A DNA stretch of 64,000 nt from Oceaniglobus indicus (GTDB lineage Bacteria; Pseudomonadota; Alphaproteobacteria; Rhodobacterales; Rhodobacteraceae): contig NZ_NMZM01000010.1 in NCBI RefSeq assembly GCF_002751875.1, positions 104,317-168,316 of the forward strand, read 5' to 3'. The position numbers were made by a program, and so were the translations under genes. This document shows positions 46,842 through 55,909 of the stretch, one piece after another (the stretch's first letter is position 1; the number at the start of each line of letters is the position of its first letter). A model generated the notes under the pieces. That model made no database searches, was not told the origin of the DNA, and saw nothing but the letters and a program-made list of their open reading frames with translations.

Positions 46842-49307
46842 ATGGCCAAGGCCCCCGACCCCCTGTCAGACTACAACCGGATGCGGGACTTCAGCCGCAC
46901 GGACGAGCCGCGCGGACAGGTGGGCAGGGGCGGTGTGCGACGGCGCTTCGTGGTGCAGAAACATGCAGCCACGCGCCTGCACTACGATTTCCGGCTGGAA
47001 TGGAACGGCGTGCTGCTCAGTTGGGCGGTCACCAAGGGGCCATCGCCCGATCCGGGCGAGAAACGGCTTGCCGTGCGGACCGAGGATCATCCCCTGGACT
47101 ATGGCGATTTCGAGGGAACGATCCCCAAGGGGCAATATGGCGGCGGCACGGTGATGCTGTGGGATACCGGGACCTGGGTGCCGCAGGACGACATCGACAA
47201 GGGGCTGGGCGACGGCAAGTTGAAATTCACCCTGCAGGGCCAGCGGATGAAGGGCGGCTGGGCGTTGGTGCGGATGCGCGCGAAACCGGGCGAGAAACGC
47301 GAAAACTGGTTGCTGATCAAGGAACGTGACGATTATGCTGCCGGCGACGCTGACGGGTTGACCAAGGGCAAGGCGGTTTCGGTCAAGACCGGACGCACGA
47401 TGACACAGATCGGCGAAAATGCGCCCGCCAAAGCACCGCCCGACCCCGACCCGGCCCCCGACCGCAGCCGCAAGCGCCCGGCCTTCATCACGCCACAGCT
47501 TGCCACGCTTGTGTCCGAGGCCCCGGAAGGCGACGATTGGCTGCACGAGACCAAGTTCGACGGCTACCGCTGTCTTGCCGCGCTCGGAAAGGGCGGCACA
47601 CGGCTCTACACGCGGTCGGGAAAGGACTGGACCGACCGTTTTCATGCACTGGACGGCGCCTTCGATCCGCTGCCCTGCGACAGCGCCCTGATCGACGGCG
47701 AGGTGATGGCCGCCCGCATCCAGGGATCGGCGTTTTCCGCGCTGCAAAAGGCGCTGAAGGACGGCACGGCGCTGGTGTTCTTTGCGTTCGATCTGCTGCA
47801 TGTCGACGGCGAAGACCTTCGCAAGCTTCCCCAGGACGCGCGACGCGCCCGGCTGTCCGAGCTGCTGAGCGGCGTGCCCGCCCAAGGCCCCCTGCGCCTG
47901 ACCGATCAGATCGTCGGCAACGGGCCGGACGTGTTCGCCCGGGCGTGCAAGGCGGGCGCCGAGGGGATCGTCAGCAAACGGATCGATGCCCCCTATCGTG
48001 GCACCCGCACAAAGGCATGGCGCAAGATCAAATGCACCCGCAGGCAGGAGTTCGTCATCATCGGCTATTCGCCGTCTGACAAACGCGGGCGGCCTTTCGC
48101 GTCGCTTTTGCTGGGCAGCCACGAAGACGGCGCCCTGCGGTACCGCGGCCGCGTCGGCACCGGCTTTTCCGACACCGCGATGGACGACATTGTGCGTGCC
48201 ATGACAGGGCGCAAGACCCCGCCCGCACAAGATGTGCCGACCGCCATCGCGAAACAGGCCCGTTGGGTGCGGCCCGACCTGGTGGCCGAGGTCGAGTTCA
48301 GCGAATTCACCGCCGACGGCGCCGTGCGCCACGGCAGTTTCCTGGGCCTGCGCGAAGACAAACCCGCGGCCGAGATCACTCTGGAGACGCCCGTGAAACC
48401 CGAGCGCGAAACCACCGTCGCGGGCATCCGCATCAGCAACGCCGGTCGCAAGGTCTTTCCCGATGCCGGATGCACCAAGGGCGACGTGGCGCAGCATTAC
48501 GAACGGGTGGGCGACAGGATGATCGCGCTGGCCGGTCATCGTCCGCTGTCGCTGTTTCGCTGCCCTTCGGGGATCGATGACGCCTGCTTCTTCCAGAAGC
48601 ACGACAACGGCGGGATGCCGTCCGAACTGGGCCGGATCACGATCGAGGAAAGCGACGGCGAGCCGGCCGATTACCTCTATGCCACGCGCCCCGAAAGCCT
48701 GATCGCGGCGGCGCAGATGGGGGGCATCGAATTTCACATCTGGGGGGCGCGCACCGACAGGCTGGACCGGCCGGATCGGATGGTGTTCGATCTGGACCCC
48801 GACGAGGGGCTGGAGTGGTCTGACGTGCGGGATGCGGCGTTCGAGGTGCGCGATGCCTTGGCGGATCTTGGCCTGCAAAGCGGCGCCATCGTGACCGGCG
48901 GCAAGGGGGTGCATGTCTGGCTGGCGCTGCGCCGCACGCGCAGCTGGGACACGATCAAGCTTTTCTCCAAGACATTCGCGCATGTCATGGCCACGCGAAA
49001 CCCCGACCGTTACACCGCCACCATGTCGAAGTCCAAGCGCAAGGGCCGGATCTTCATCGACTGGCTGCGCAACGAACGCGGCGCGACGGCCATTGCGCCC
49101 TATGCCCTGCGCGCACGCCCCGGTGCCCCGGTGGCGGTGCCCGTAACATGGGATCAACTGGGGGAATTGAAGGGGGCCAACGTGTTTTCGATGTCCGACA
49201 TGACCGCGCGCCTGAAGGCGGATTGCCCCGCAATCGAAACTCAATCCAACCTGCAAACGCTGAGCAATGAGGTCATCGACGCACTTCAACGCTGGTCAGA
49301 CGGTTGA
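46842..49307 (+). CDS. ligD: Multifunctional end-joining DNA ligase D
   Basis: An 821-residue LigD with the domain order 3'-phosphoesterase (about 30-160, FVVQKHAATRLHYDFRLEW...LDYGDFEGTIPKGQYGGG), ATP-dependent ligase (about 220-520; adenylated lysine in ETKFDGYRCLAAL near 237) and primase-polymerase (about 540-810, FRCPSG..CFFQKHDNG, VFDLDPDEGLEWSDV, TGGKGVHVW). It trims, fills and seals broken ends brought together by Ku. The order PE-LIG-POL is the one common in proteobacteria. It starts one base after the ku stop codon and is convergent with the DUF421 gene. Confidence 0.95.
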   Translation: MAKAPDPLSDYNRMRDFSRTDEPRGQVGRGGVRRRFVVQKHAATRLHYDFRLEWNGVLLSWAVTKGPSPDPGEKRLAVRTEDHPLDYGDFEGTIPKGQYGGGTVMLWDTGTWVPQDDIDKGLGDGKLKFTLQGQRMKGGWALVRMRAKPGEKRENWLLIKERDDYAAGDADGLTKGKAVSVKTGRTMTQIGENAPAKAPPDPDPAPDRSRKRPAFITPQLATLVSEAPEGDDWLHETKFDGYRCLAALGKGGTRLYTRSGKDWTDRFHALDGAFDPLPCDSALIDGEVMAARIQGSAFSALQKALKDGTALVFFAFDLLHVDGEDLRKLPQDARRARLSELLSGVPAQGPLRLTDQIVGNGPDVFARACKAGAEGIVSKRIDAPYRGTRTKAWRKIKCTRRQEFVIIGYSPSDKRGRPFASLLLGSHEDGALRYRGRVGTGFSDTAMDDIVRAMTGRKTPPAQDVPTAIAKQARWVRPDLVAEVEFSEFTADGAVRHGSFLGLREDKPAAEITLETPVKPERETTVAGIRISNAGRKVFPDAGCTKGDVAQHYERVGDRMIALAGHRPLSLFRCPSGIDDACFFQKHDNGGMPSELGRITIEESDGEPADYLYATRPESLIAAAQMGGIEFHIWGARTDRLDRPDRMVFDLDPDEGLEWSDVRDAAFEVRDALADLGLQSGAIVTGGKGVHVWLALRRTRSWDTIKLFSKTFAHVMATRNPDRYTATMSKSKRKGRIFIDWLRNERGATAIAPYALRARPGAPVAVPVTWDQLGELKGANVFSMSDMTARLKADCPAIETQSNLQTLSNEVIDALQRWSDG

Positions 49308-49366
49308 TCGAACGTCCTGATCCTGTGCAACCCCGACGCCGGTTATCCGGCCGCGCGCCGCAGGGG

Positions 49367-49882
49367 TCAGGCCGGGGTGACACCCATGAACAGCTTTTCA
49401 TCAACCTGTTCGCCATGCAGCACCGAGATGTTGCCCGTCGTTTCCAGCACCACGGCACGCACCGACGACAATTCAAGGGCGTTCGCTTCGCGCAGTTTCG
49501 CGATCAGGTCTTCTTCGGCCACCCGGGTCGCGCGCAAAGCGTCGTGCAGGATCACCCCATCCTTCATCAGCAGAACCGGGGTATTCTGAACCAGCTCGTC
49601 CAGCCGGGGCGACCAGCGCCGCAGGCGGGAAACGGTATATTGCACGGCAAACAGGCACGCCATCGACGTCAGGGTCTGCAAAAACCCCGTCCACTGCTGT
49701 GATTGCGACGCACCGGCAAGAAGCGATCCCATCGCCACCGTCATCACGAAGTCGAAGTTGGTCATCTTCGAGAACGACCTCAACCCGACGACGCGGACCA
49801 GCAGGATGATCCAGAAAAGGCCGATCACGCTGAGCAGCGCGCCCCGGGCAAGAGCATCGATATACGGCCCATCAAAAAACAT
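49367..49882 (-). CDS. DUF421 (YcaP/YetF-like) membrane protein
   Basis: A 171-residue protein. Two to three N-terminal membrane segments (ALLSVIGLFWIILLVRVVGLRSFSK; FDFVMTVAMGSLLAGAS; LTSMACLFAVQYTVSRL) precede a cytosolic DUF421 domain with LLMKDGVILHDALRATRVAEEDLIAKLREANALELSSVRAVVLETTGNISVLHG. DUF421 proteins occur widely, including YetF-like proteins linked to germination or stress, but the biochemical role is unknown. It is convergent with ligD and borders the low-GC scrap region. Confidence 0.88.
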   Translation of the reverse strand: MFFDGPYIDALARGALLSVIGLFWIILLVRVVGLRSFSKMTNFDFVMTVAMGSLLAGASQSQQWTGFLQTLTSMACLFAVQYTVSRLRRWSPRLDELVQNTPVLLMKDGVILHDALRATRVAEEDLIAKLREANALELSSVRAVVLETTGNISVLHGEQVDEKLFMGVTPA

Positions 49883-50534
49883 CCGTCTCTCCCATCACCT
49901 TGGTCAGGTGCGACACGGGGGGGATACCGCACCCCGAACGATTCACGCCGTCAGTCCCCACCCGACAACAAGCGCGCCGCTGCCTCCTGTAGGGGTGCGC
50001 GTATTTTTTCGTTTGGCCGCACGAGAAATCAATGTGTTGGCGTCGAGTTTGCGCGCAAGATTTTTCGCCAACTGTGCACATATTTTTTCGTCATCTCGCA
50101 GACACCTGTCTGGATGAAGCAATCCTTGTTTTTACGCTCACAAATGAACGCGATTTATGCACCAGAGGATCACGTGTCAGACTTTCAGTCATCAGGGCGC
50201 TGCTCGGAACATGTCGATTGAAGATCCAAGGACAGTCGAGCTTGTCGCCGACGCGGAAGACCCTGAATTGTCACATCAAGTGGCGGCCCGGTACGCGCCA
50301 GACGCTTGTGCATCTCACGCCCCGTGGCAAAGCGTGGCTTTGCACTCTTCTCAGGATCGTCATGCATAGATGGCCTCCCCGCACCAGGACATCCTATCAG
50401 ATACCATCCACGAAGGAAGTTCTTTGTCCACAACGCGTGACCTCGCATTTGTGAAGGACGCATCCAACTGAGCCAACACGTATGTGCACGGGTCGAGGTT
50501 GAATCTATCAAGGCGCCTGAATAGCGATCAGTAT
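49883..50534. other. Lower-GC intergenic stretch without a recognisable gene
   Basis: About 650 bases with less G+C than the rest of the window and runs such as ATTTTTTCG. Several short open frames exist on both strands (the longest about 140 codons, plus strand), but none shows recognisable motifs, a good RBS or typical codon choice. Probably decayed or imported DNA at the edge of an IS-rich region. Confidence 0.5.
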
Positions 50535-50840
50535 TTTTAGGGTCAGGACTCATAGCCAACAGATGACAAGTGCTGCGAGAGCGATGGTCGACAGAAAGAC
50601 CTTCGGACAGCGGTCGTATCGGGTTGCCACCCGTCGCCAGTCCTTCAATCTGCCGAACATGATCTCGATCCGGTTGCGGCGTTTGTACCGACGCTTGTCA
50701 TATCGGACAGGCTTCTTGCGCTGTTTTCGTCCAGGGATGCAGGCACGTATGCCCTTGTCTTTCAGCGCTTCTCTGAACCAGTCGGCGTCGTAGCCGCGAT
50801 CTCCAAGCAGCCAATCTACCTTTGGCAGGCTGCCGACGAG
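50535..50840 (-). mobile_element. IS5-family insertion sequence, 3' remnant with transposase C-terminus
   Basis: On the minus strand a reading frame ends with the C-terminal catalytic half of an IS5-family transposase: PKVDWLLGDRGYDADWFREALKDKGIRACIPGRKQRKKPVRYDKRRYKRRNRIEIMFGRLKDWRRVATRYDRCPKVFLSTIALAAL. The DDE pieces D (GDRGYD) and E (NRIEIMFGRLK) are present, but the N-terminal two thirds are missing; sequence 5' of about 50830 no longer matches. AGGGTCAGGACTCA at 50539-50552, overlapping the stop, looks like the terminal inverted repeat. A non-functional fragment. Confidence 0.8.
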
Positions 50841-51009
50841 TGGGCGCGAGCTGACGTTCTGCGAAGTCTCGACGGCGAGGGAAGCGGATCCACACCTGCA
50901 CGATCTCGCCAGGGCCGCCCTCTCAGAATGGCCCGGAAAGTGGAGCATGGTTTCGGTGAACATGAGTCCGGTCTTTCCCGCGCCGACGGGAAGCGCGCCG
51001 CGCTCTGGC

Positions 51010-51402
51010 ATGGAGTATCAACGACGTGTCGAAGCAATGACCAGCCTGGCAGACGGCGCGGGAATTCTGGGCTCCGAGTCGATCCGCCATATTCCGAACG
51101 GATGGGTGCCGCTGATGGAGCGTGCCATTTCCGGTCTTTCGGCCCTCATGACGCGACCCGAGGATCGCCCCGTTGCGATCAATATCCTGCAAACGAAAGA
51201 GAAATTCGGAACTCTTCGATTGTATGCCGAACGCACAGGTAGCAGAAATGCCCGCGCCTGTGTCACGCAGATCTTGTTTTGGGCTGAGATCTGCAGTGCA
51301 ACTCGCTGCATGCTCAACGGCGAACCTGGCACGCTGCGGCACGGCGATTGGGTGCTGACGCTGTCCGACGATGCCGTTCGACTTCGGAAAACCGATCCGT
51401 AG
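51010..51402 (+). CDS. Hypothetical protein, decayed zinc-ribbon-type phage/mobile-element protein
   Basis: A 130-residue frame (63 bases longer if ATG 50947 is used). It contains NGWVPLMERAISGL, VAINILQTKEKFGTLRLYAERTG and GEPGTLRHGDWVLTL. I recognise the GW-x-PL...KEKFG-x-LR-x-Y pattern from a family of small uncharacterised proteins that occur in phages and mobile regions and usually carry Cys pairs near the C-terminus. Here the second and third cysteines appear replaced (MLNGEPG, LSDDA), so the metal site may be lost. Function unknown; possibly decaying. Lies between two IS remnants. Confidence 0.5.
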   Translation: MEYQRRVEAMTSLADGAGILGSESIRHIPNGWVPLMERAISGLSALMTRPEDRPVAINILQTKEKFGTLRLYAERTGSRNARACVTQILFWAEICSATRCMLNGEPGTLRHGDWVLTLSDDAVRLRKTDP

Positions 51403-51513
51403 GCATTTGCCGCACGGCTTTATCCTGACATGGAATGAACCGGAGCGCATGAGCCCGAGTGCGACAAGGCCTGAGGACGGGACTGCCCGTTCGGGCTTAT
51501 TCTGAAGCCGGCT

Positions 51514-51945
51514 TGATCTGATTTCAGCAAATTGGACCACTTGAAGCTGGAGTTTTCCGTTAAGATTTCCCGGCTGGGAGAGGAGCGGACTCACATGAAG
51601 GCATCGAAGTTTTCGGACGCGCAAAAGGCGTTCATCATCAAGCAGGGCGAAGAGGGCACGCCGTTTGCCGAGATCTGCCGCAAGGTAGGCATCAGCCAAG
51701 CAACCTACTTCAACTGGAAGAAAAAGTATGCCGGCTTGTTGCCGACCGAGATGGTTGAAGCAGCTCGAGGACGAGAATGGTCGGCTGAAGAAGATCGTTG
51801 CCGACCTGACGCTGGACCGCGAGATGTTGCAGGATGTCATCCGGCGAAAGATCTGAAGCCTGGTCGGATGCGCGAACTGGTTCGCGGGACGTGCAGCGAT
51901 TGGGCGGTTTCGATCCGGACGGCGTGTGGAGCCATCGGGTTGCCA
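51514..51945 (+). mobile_element. IS3-family insertion sequence remnant (orfA frameshifted, orfB cut)
   Basis: A left end resembling an IS3-family terminus (TGATCTGATTTCAGCAAATT from 51514) precedes a transposase orfA starting at ATG 51595 with a good RBS (MKASKFSDAQKAFIIKQGEE...GISQATYFNWKKKYAGLLPTEM). After that the frame shifts; the continuation QLEDENGRLKKIVADLTLDREMLQDVIRRK is in another frame and ends at 51856, so a few bases are missing near 51750. The start of orfB (MRELVRGTCSDWAVSIRTACGAI, from 51868) is cut near 51940. Non-functional remnant. Confidence 0.8.
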
Positions 51946-52836
51946 AAGAAGTCGCCTTCGTGTCGCGTTGCCTCGCAATACTGAAAGAACGCCAGCCTTT
52001 CGATGAGGCAGGCGACGGCGGCTTTGATGCCGTCAGGGGAATTCTCGAACGCAGTATCGCATCGGAGCGCCTGGGATGGGAGCAAAGGTTTCTGCAGACG
52101 GGCGATGTTGAATTTGGCCCGCATGGTGAAATTCAGGATACACCGGTCTATTCTAATCGCGGCGCCGAACTCATCGAGTTGCAGAACCTGCTCAGGGTCT
52201 TTCTCGAGAAGCGCAACGAAGTGCTCGATCATGCGGCAGCGCACCGCAGCCTGATGAAGATTATGAGCGGGTGATGTGAACGTCGGATCCGCCCCCCCCC
52301 GGGGGAAATTGTCGCGCCGGGGGGCTTGCGGTCAGGCTGCACATTTTGGCCCGTTCTACGGCAGGAGATCATCTACGCTGGTGATCTTGATACCAAAAGT
52401 ACAGCCGTATTTAACTCGGTTTCTTCGATTGAAATAAGGGTAACCACCCAGTCAGTACCGATTGACGGTCAGTCTGAAAACTGTCGCATCGTTCACATTT
52501 TCGGGCGCGGTATTGGCGGCATCGCCCCGGTTTTTTCAAGCGAAGTAGATGTGGCACCGCATAATCATGCAGATCTCGGAGAAGTCGCTCCTCGCCCCAT
52601 CTACAGTCGCAGGTATCGTGTCCTGTGTCGACTGGTGTGCTAACGCACCGAGGATCTTCGCCATCTCTGCGATTGTCCTCCCCCGTTTTTGCGTCTCTCG
52701 TTCAGTATGAGAGTCTGCGGGTTTTAGATTGGGAGGCGGGCTGGTCGTTCTGGGCAACCGCGCGGCGCAGAACCCGGGGACCGCTCAGACGTTCGGCGCG
52801 TTTCGATCGGCATCTGGATCCGAACTGAGCGGGCGC
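51946..52836. other. Unassigned scrap region downstream of the IS3 remnant
   Basis: About 890 bases with no gene I can support. 51946-52260 is open on both strands (about 130-145 codons each) without known motifs. A run of ten C followed by five G occurs at 52292-52306, a typical degenerate junction or error-prone site. 52310-52836 holds only short frames without RBS. The 3' end of the DUF1537 kinase gene begins at 52837. Confidence 0.45.
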
Positions 52837-53853
52837 TCAGTCGGCATTCATCAGCAATCTTGCCAGCAAATCGCGATCTCCGAAGCCGCCCGATTTGGTG
52901 ATCAGACCGCAACCGTCTAACGCACCACCGTAAAGTGTCGCGTAGGGAAGGCCCGGACCGATTTCGCCTCGACATTCAAGATGCAACACGTCAAGCGTGT
53001 CCATCACCACGGTCAGGGTATCGCCCCCGACGACGAACAGTGCCGCGTTCTGCAGGAGGCCGGGGTCCAATCGCACCATAGCGCGCCGCAGCGCGTCGCG
53101 TGTGGCAGTGGCGTTCGCGGCGCCCGGAATCGGATCGATCAGCCGTGTCGGACCCATCCCATGTGCCTGGCAATGCCTGAGTTGCGCACGGGTCGCAGGA
53201 TGGGTGGTGCCGACGATCAGAACCCCGATACGGGGTGTCGGGACAGGTGTGGCCCCCCCCACGAGCGCCTCGGCGAGGCCGCGCGACCCGGCCCAGAGAA
53301 CGTCGCTGCCCGCGTGCCGCACAACGGCATGCGACAGATCGATGTCAGTTTCGGCATCGACGACGATAACCTGGGCGCCGCCGCCCCGGTCGGTTGCATT
53401 CGGTTCGGCGCTCAAGCCGATCCCAGCAAATTCCGCGGCGATGTCGCATCCGGCAGTCGGCATCCACCCGTCACCGTCCCGCACCAAGTTCATTCCGCGT
53501 CGCGTGATTCTGCCCATGGCGGGAAAGGCGGGCGCGAATACGCAGTGATCGAACCCCAGCACTTGCATCATCTGCGCTGTCTCGTCGAACGGATGGCCGC
53601 GCAGGACGCTGTCGACCTTCTTGAACCACAGAGCATCCCCCCTTGCTGCGCCGCGGCCGGCTGCAGCCACACGCACGCGCGCATCCATGACGTCCAGATC
53701 GCGGCTTTCTGTACTGACCGCCAAGCGCGTGACCCGCGGGAGCGGCCGGCCGGGCAGTGCGACGGTCACCGGACCATCCGGCGTGGCGAACGGTGCCGCG
53801 GTGTCCAGCGCCCCGGTCAGATCGTCGGCCACGATGCAGAGCTCGAGGGTCAT
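52837..53853 (-). CDS. DUF1537 four-carbon acid sugar kinase (tetronate kinase)
   Basis: A 338-residue kinase of the four-carbon acid sugar family, which phosphorylates D-threonate, L-threonate, D-erythronate or 3-oxo-tetronates at C4 with ATP. The N-terminal substrate domain starts LCIVADDLTGALDTAAPFA and has STESRD and FKKVDSVLRGH, the usual KxDSTLRG block. The C-terminal nucleotide domain has VGGDTLTVVMDTL and ITKSGGFGDRDLL. It is shorter than the roughly 400-residue norm, mainly in the middle. The ATG 53853 overlaps the stop of the deoR-type gene by four bases. With the PdxA2-like dehydrogenase it forms a tetronate pathway. Confidence 0.9.
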   Translation of the reverse strand: MTLELCIVADDLTGALDTAAPFATPDGPVTVALPGRPLPRVTRLAVSTESRDLDVMDARVRVAAAGRGAARGDALWFKKVDSVLRGHPFDETAQMMQVLGFDHCVFAPAFPAMGRITRRGMNLVRDGDGWMPTAGCDIAAEFAGIGLSAEPNATDRGGGAQVIVVDAETDIDLSHAVVRHAGSDVLWAGSRGLAEALVGGATPVPTPRIGVLIVGTTHPATRAQLRHCQAHGMGPTRLIDPIPGAANATATRDALRRAMVRLDPGLLQNAALFVVGGDTLTVVMDTLDVLHLECRGEIGPGLPYATLYGGALDGCGLITKSGGFGDRDLLARLLMNAD

Positions 53854-54632
53854 TGTTCGATCCGTCCGACACGTCCAACGACAATGCCTCTGGCGCGCAG
53901 TTCGTCCAGCGCTGCGGCCGTGATGCGGTCGTCGGTGACGATCTGCGACACGTCGGCGGTACTGCCGAATGAGCAGAACGCACGGCTGAAGATCTTGCTG
54001 CTGTCGGCCAGAAGCACCACCCGTTGCGCCGCATTGAGCAGCGATCGCTTGAATTCCGCCAGCTCGATAGTGGTGTCCGACAGCGTTTCGGCGGTCAGGG
54101 CGTGAGTGCCCACAAAGGCGATGTCGGCGCGCAATCTGGCGACCGACTGGCGCGCGTCCGCTCCCAGGATGGTGGCCGACCCGTGTCGCACCTGCCCGCC
54201 GGTAACGAACGTCTGGATCGCCGCGCTGGCAGAGAGCAACCGCGCGATATCCAAGTCGTTGGTGAAGGCGGTAAACGCGATGCACCGGTCGCGCGCCGCG
54301 CGCGCCGCCGCTGCGGTCGTGGTGCCGCTGTCGAAGATGACGGTCTGACCGGGGCGGATCAACGTCGCCGCGTGCAGACCGATTCCGCGTTTCGCGGCCT
54401 GCTCCAGTTCGGTGGCGATCTCTGGCTCCGGCTCGAAACTGGCCAGGCGGTCGAGGTTGATCATGGCGCCGCCGTGGGTGCGTTCCAGATGCCCGACCTC
54501 GCAAAGGTAGTCGACATCGCGGCGCAGGGTGGACACCGACGCGCCCACCGCCTGCGACATCTGGCGCAGCGTGGCCACGCCCTCCTTGCGCACCAGTTCG
54601 ATGATCCGCGCGCGCCGCATCGGTGCCAGCAT
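53850..54632 (-). CDS. DeoR-family transcriptional regulator
   Basis: A 260-residue repressor-type protein. The N-terminal winged HTH is RRARIIELVRKEGVATLRQMSQAVGASVSTLRRDVDYLCEVGHLERTHGGA (residues about 5-57). The C-terminal DeoR sensor domain binds a phosphorylated sugar intermediate in known members; it has IFDSGTTTAAAARA, FTNDLDIARLL and VGTHALTAETL. The ATG 54632 follows GGGAGGCCTTGG. It heads a two-gene operon with the DUF1537 kinase and is divergent from the ABC transporter operon, so it probably controls both. Confidence 0.92.
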   Translation of the reverse strand: MLAPMRRARIIELVRKEGVATLRQMSQAVGASVSTLRRDVDYLCEVGHLERTHGGAMINLDRLASFEPEPEIATELEQAAKRGIGLHAATLIRPGQTVIFDSGTTTAAAARAARDRCIAFTAFTNDLDIARLLSASAAIQTFVTGGQVRHGSATILGADARQSVARLRADIAFVGTHALTAETLSDTTIELAEFKRSLLNAAQRVVLLADSSKIFSRAFCSFGSTADVSQIVTDDRITAAALDELRARGIVVGRVGRIEQ

Positions 54633-54718
54633 CCAAGGCCTCCCTGTCGTGATCACCAGTATCCCATGGTTCGAATCCTGCCAATAGTTCCAAAGAACAC
54701 CATTACAGAAACAAAAGT

Positions 54719-54730
54719 AAGAATATTCTT
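54719..54730. promoter_or_regulatory. Perfect palindrome between the divergent deoR-type and ABC operons
   Basis: AAGAATATTCTT, a 12-bp perfect palindrome in the 182-base divergent region. A second inverted pair, AGTTCCAA (54686-54693) and TTGGAACT (54780-54787), brackets it. Either could be the operator for the DeoR-type regulator; the choice is speculative. Confidence 0.4.
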
Positions 54731-54814
54731 CCATAAGCCGCCAAGAAGTGCCAGATTATTCCAGAAAGGCAGATTCGCATTGGAACTGTCGGTCATGCTT
54801 CAGGGAGGAGTGTC

Positions 54815-55867
54815 ATGCGAAACATGTTGAAAGGTGCCGTCGCGGGTGTCGCGGGTCTGATGATCTCGACGGCGGCAATGGCCGAAGATTATGACGTCGG
54901 GGTGGTCGTGCCGACGCTGGATGCGCAATTCTGGAATTCCTACGTGGATTTCATGAAGAAGGGCGCGGATGAGCTGGGCGTCGATCTGAAGGTGCTGAAC
55001 GCCGACAACAAGCCCGACCAGATGATCAAGTCGCTGGAAGACCTGGTCGCGCAGGGCGTCGACGGCATCATCTATACGCCCTATTGGGCCACCGCGGTGC
55101 CGGGGCTGATCATGGCGCGCAATGCCGACATCCCGGTGATCCTGACCGACAGCTATGCGGAATTCGACCCTCAGGACGCGAATTATCCCAACTATCTGGC
55201 GTTCGTCGGCCCCAGCGACCGCGACGCCGGGCGCCAGATGGCCGAGGCGCTGTTCGACAGCCTGGAACCGGGCGAGGACGGCAAGAAGCACATCGCGGTG
55301 GTCAACGGCACCGGCGGCACCTCGGTGGCCATCGACCGGCGCGCCGGGCTGCAGGATGCGCTGGACGCCAATCCGGATGTCGAGGTCGTGGGCGAGGTCG
55401 ACGGCAACTTCGTGCGCGACACGTCCCAGTCGGTGTTCGAAAGCCTCTGGCAGGGCAATCCGCAGGTTCAGGGCGTCTGGGCCGCCAACGGCGGCACCGC
55501 GACTGGCGTGATGGCCGCCATCACCGCCGCGGGCCAGACCCCGGGCGAGGATATCATGGTCGTCGGCATGGACCTGAACCCCGAGAACGTCGATGCGGTC
55601 GAAAAGGGCGAGTTGCTGTTCGACATCGGCGGTCACTGGCTGCAGGGCGGTTTCGCGCTGGTGCTGATGTATGACCACCTGAACGGCAAGGAAATCCCGG
55701 CAGATCAGGCCAACGTCAAGCTGGATCTGCTGCCGCTGACCCAGGACCGGGTCGAACAGTTCCGCGCCGAATTCGGCGGCGTGCCGGAGTATGACTTCAA
55801 GGATCGTTCGCGCACCCACAACCCGGATGCCGAAACCGCCGTGTTCGAGATGGAATACAGCGACTGA
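54815..55867 (+). CDS. Sugar ABC transporter substrate-binding protein (CUT2, RbsB-like)
   Basis: A 350-residue periplasmic binding protein. The signal peptide is MRNMLKGAVAGVAGLMISTAAMA, then the type I periplasmic fold starts EDYDVGVVVPTLDAQFWNSYVDFMKKGADELG. Blocks KSLEDLVAQGVDGIIYTPYWATAVPGLI and GVWAANGGTATGVMAAITAAG are typical of ribose/galactose-type binders of the CUT2 class. The ligand is probably a small sugar or sugar acid; the neighbouring tetronate enzymes suggest a four-carbon one. RBS AGGGAGGAG, ATG 54815. A terminator-like hairpin follows before the ATPase gene. Confidence 0.92.
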   Translation: MRNMLKGAVAGVAGLMISTAAMAEDYDVGVVVPTLDAQFWNSYVDFMKKGADELGVDLKVLNADNKPDQMIKSLEDLVAQGVDGIIYTPYWATAVPGLIMARNADIPVILTDSYAEFDPQDANYPNYLAFVGPSDRDAGRQMAEALFDSLEPGEDGKKHIAVVNGTGGTSVAIDRRAGLQDALDANPDVEVVGEVDGNFVRDTSQSVFESLWQGNPQVQGVWAANGGTATGVMAAITAAGQTPGEDIMVVGMDLNPENVDAVEKGELLFDIGGHWLQGGFALVLMYDHLNGKEIPADQANVKLDLLPLTQDRVEQFRAEFGGVPEYDFKDRSRTHNPDAETAVFEMEYSD

Positions 55868-55875
55868 TCCGGTTC

Positions 55876-55909
55876 GGGGCGCCCCTTTTGTCCGGGCGCC
55901 CCCTTTTTT
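55876..55909 (+). terminator. Terminator/attenuator between the binding-protein and ATPase genes
   Basis: An 8-bp perfect GC stem (GGGGCGCC at 55876-55883 with GGCGCCCC at 55895-55902, 11-base loop) followed by CTTTTTT (T 55904-55909). It lies nine bases after the binding-protein stop. Partial termination here would give more binding protein than membrane components, a common arrangement. Confidence 0.85.

Noticed and set aside
50032..50559. Open frames of 120-140 codons on both strands in the low-GC gap
   Set aside because: No motif, no convincing RBS, and atypical composition; they overlap each other on both strands.
54655..54690. tRNA-like T-loop (GGTTCGAATCC) upstream of the DeoR-type gene
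   Set aside because: The flanking bases do not form a T stem and no acceptor or anticodon arm can be built around it.
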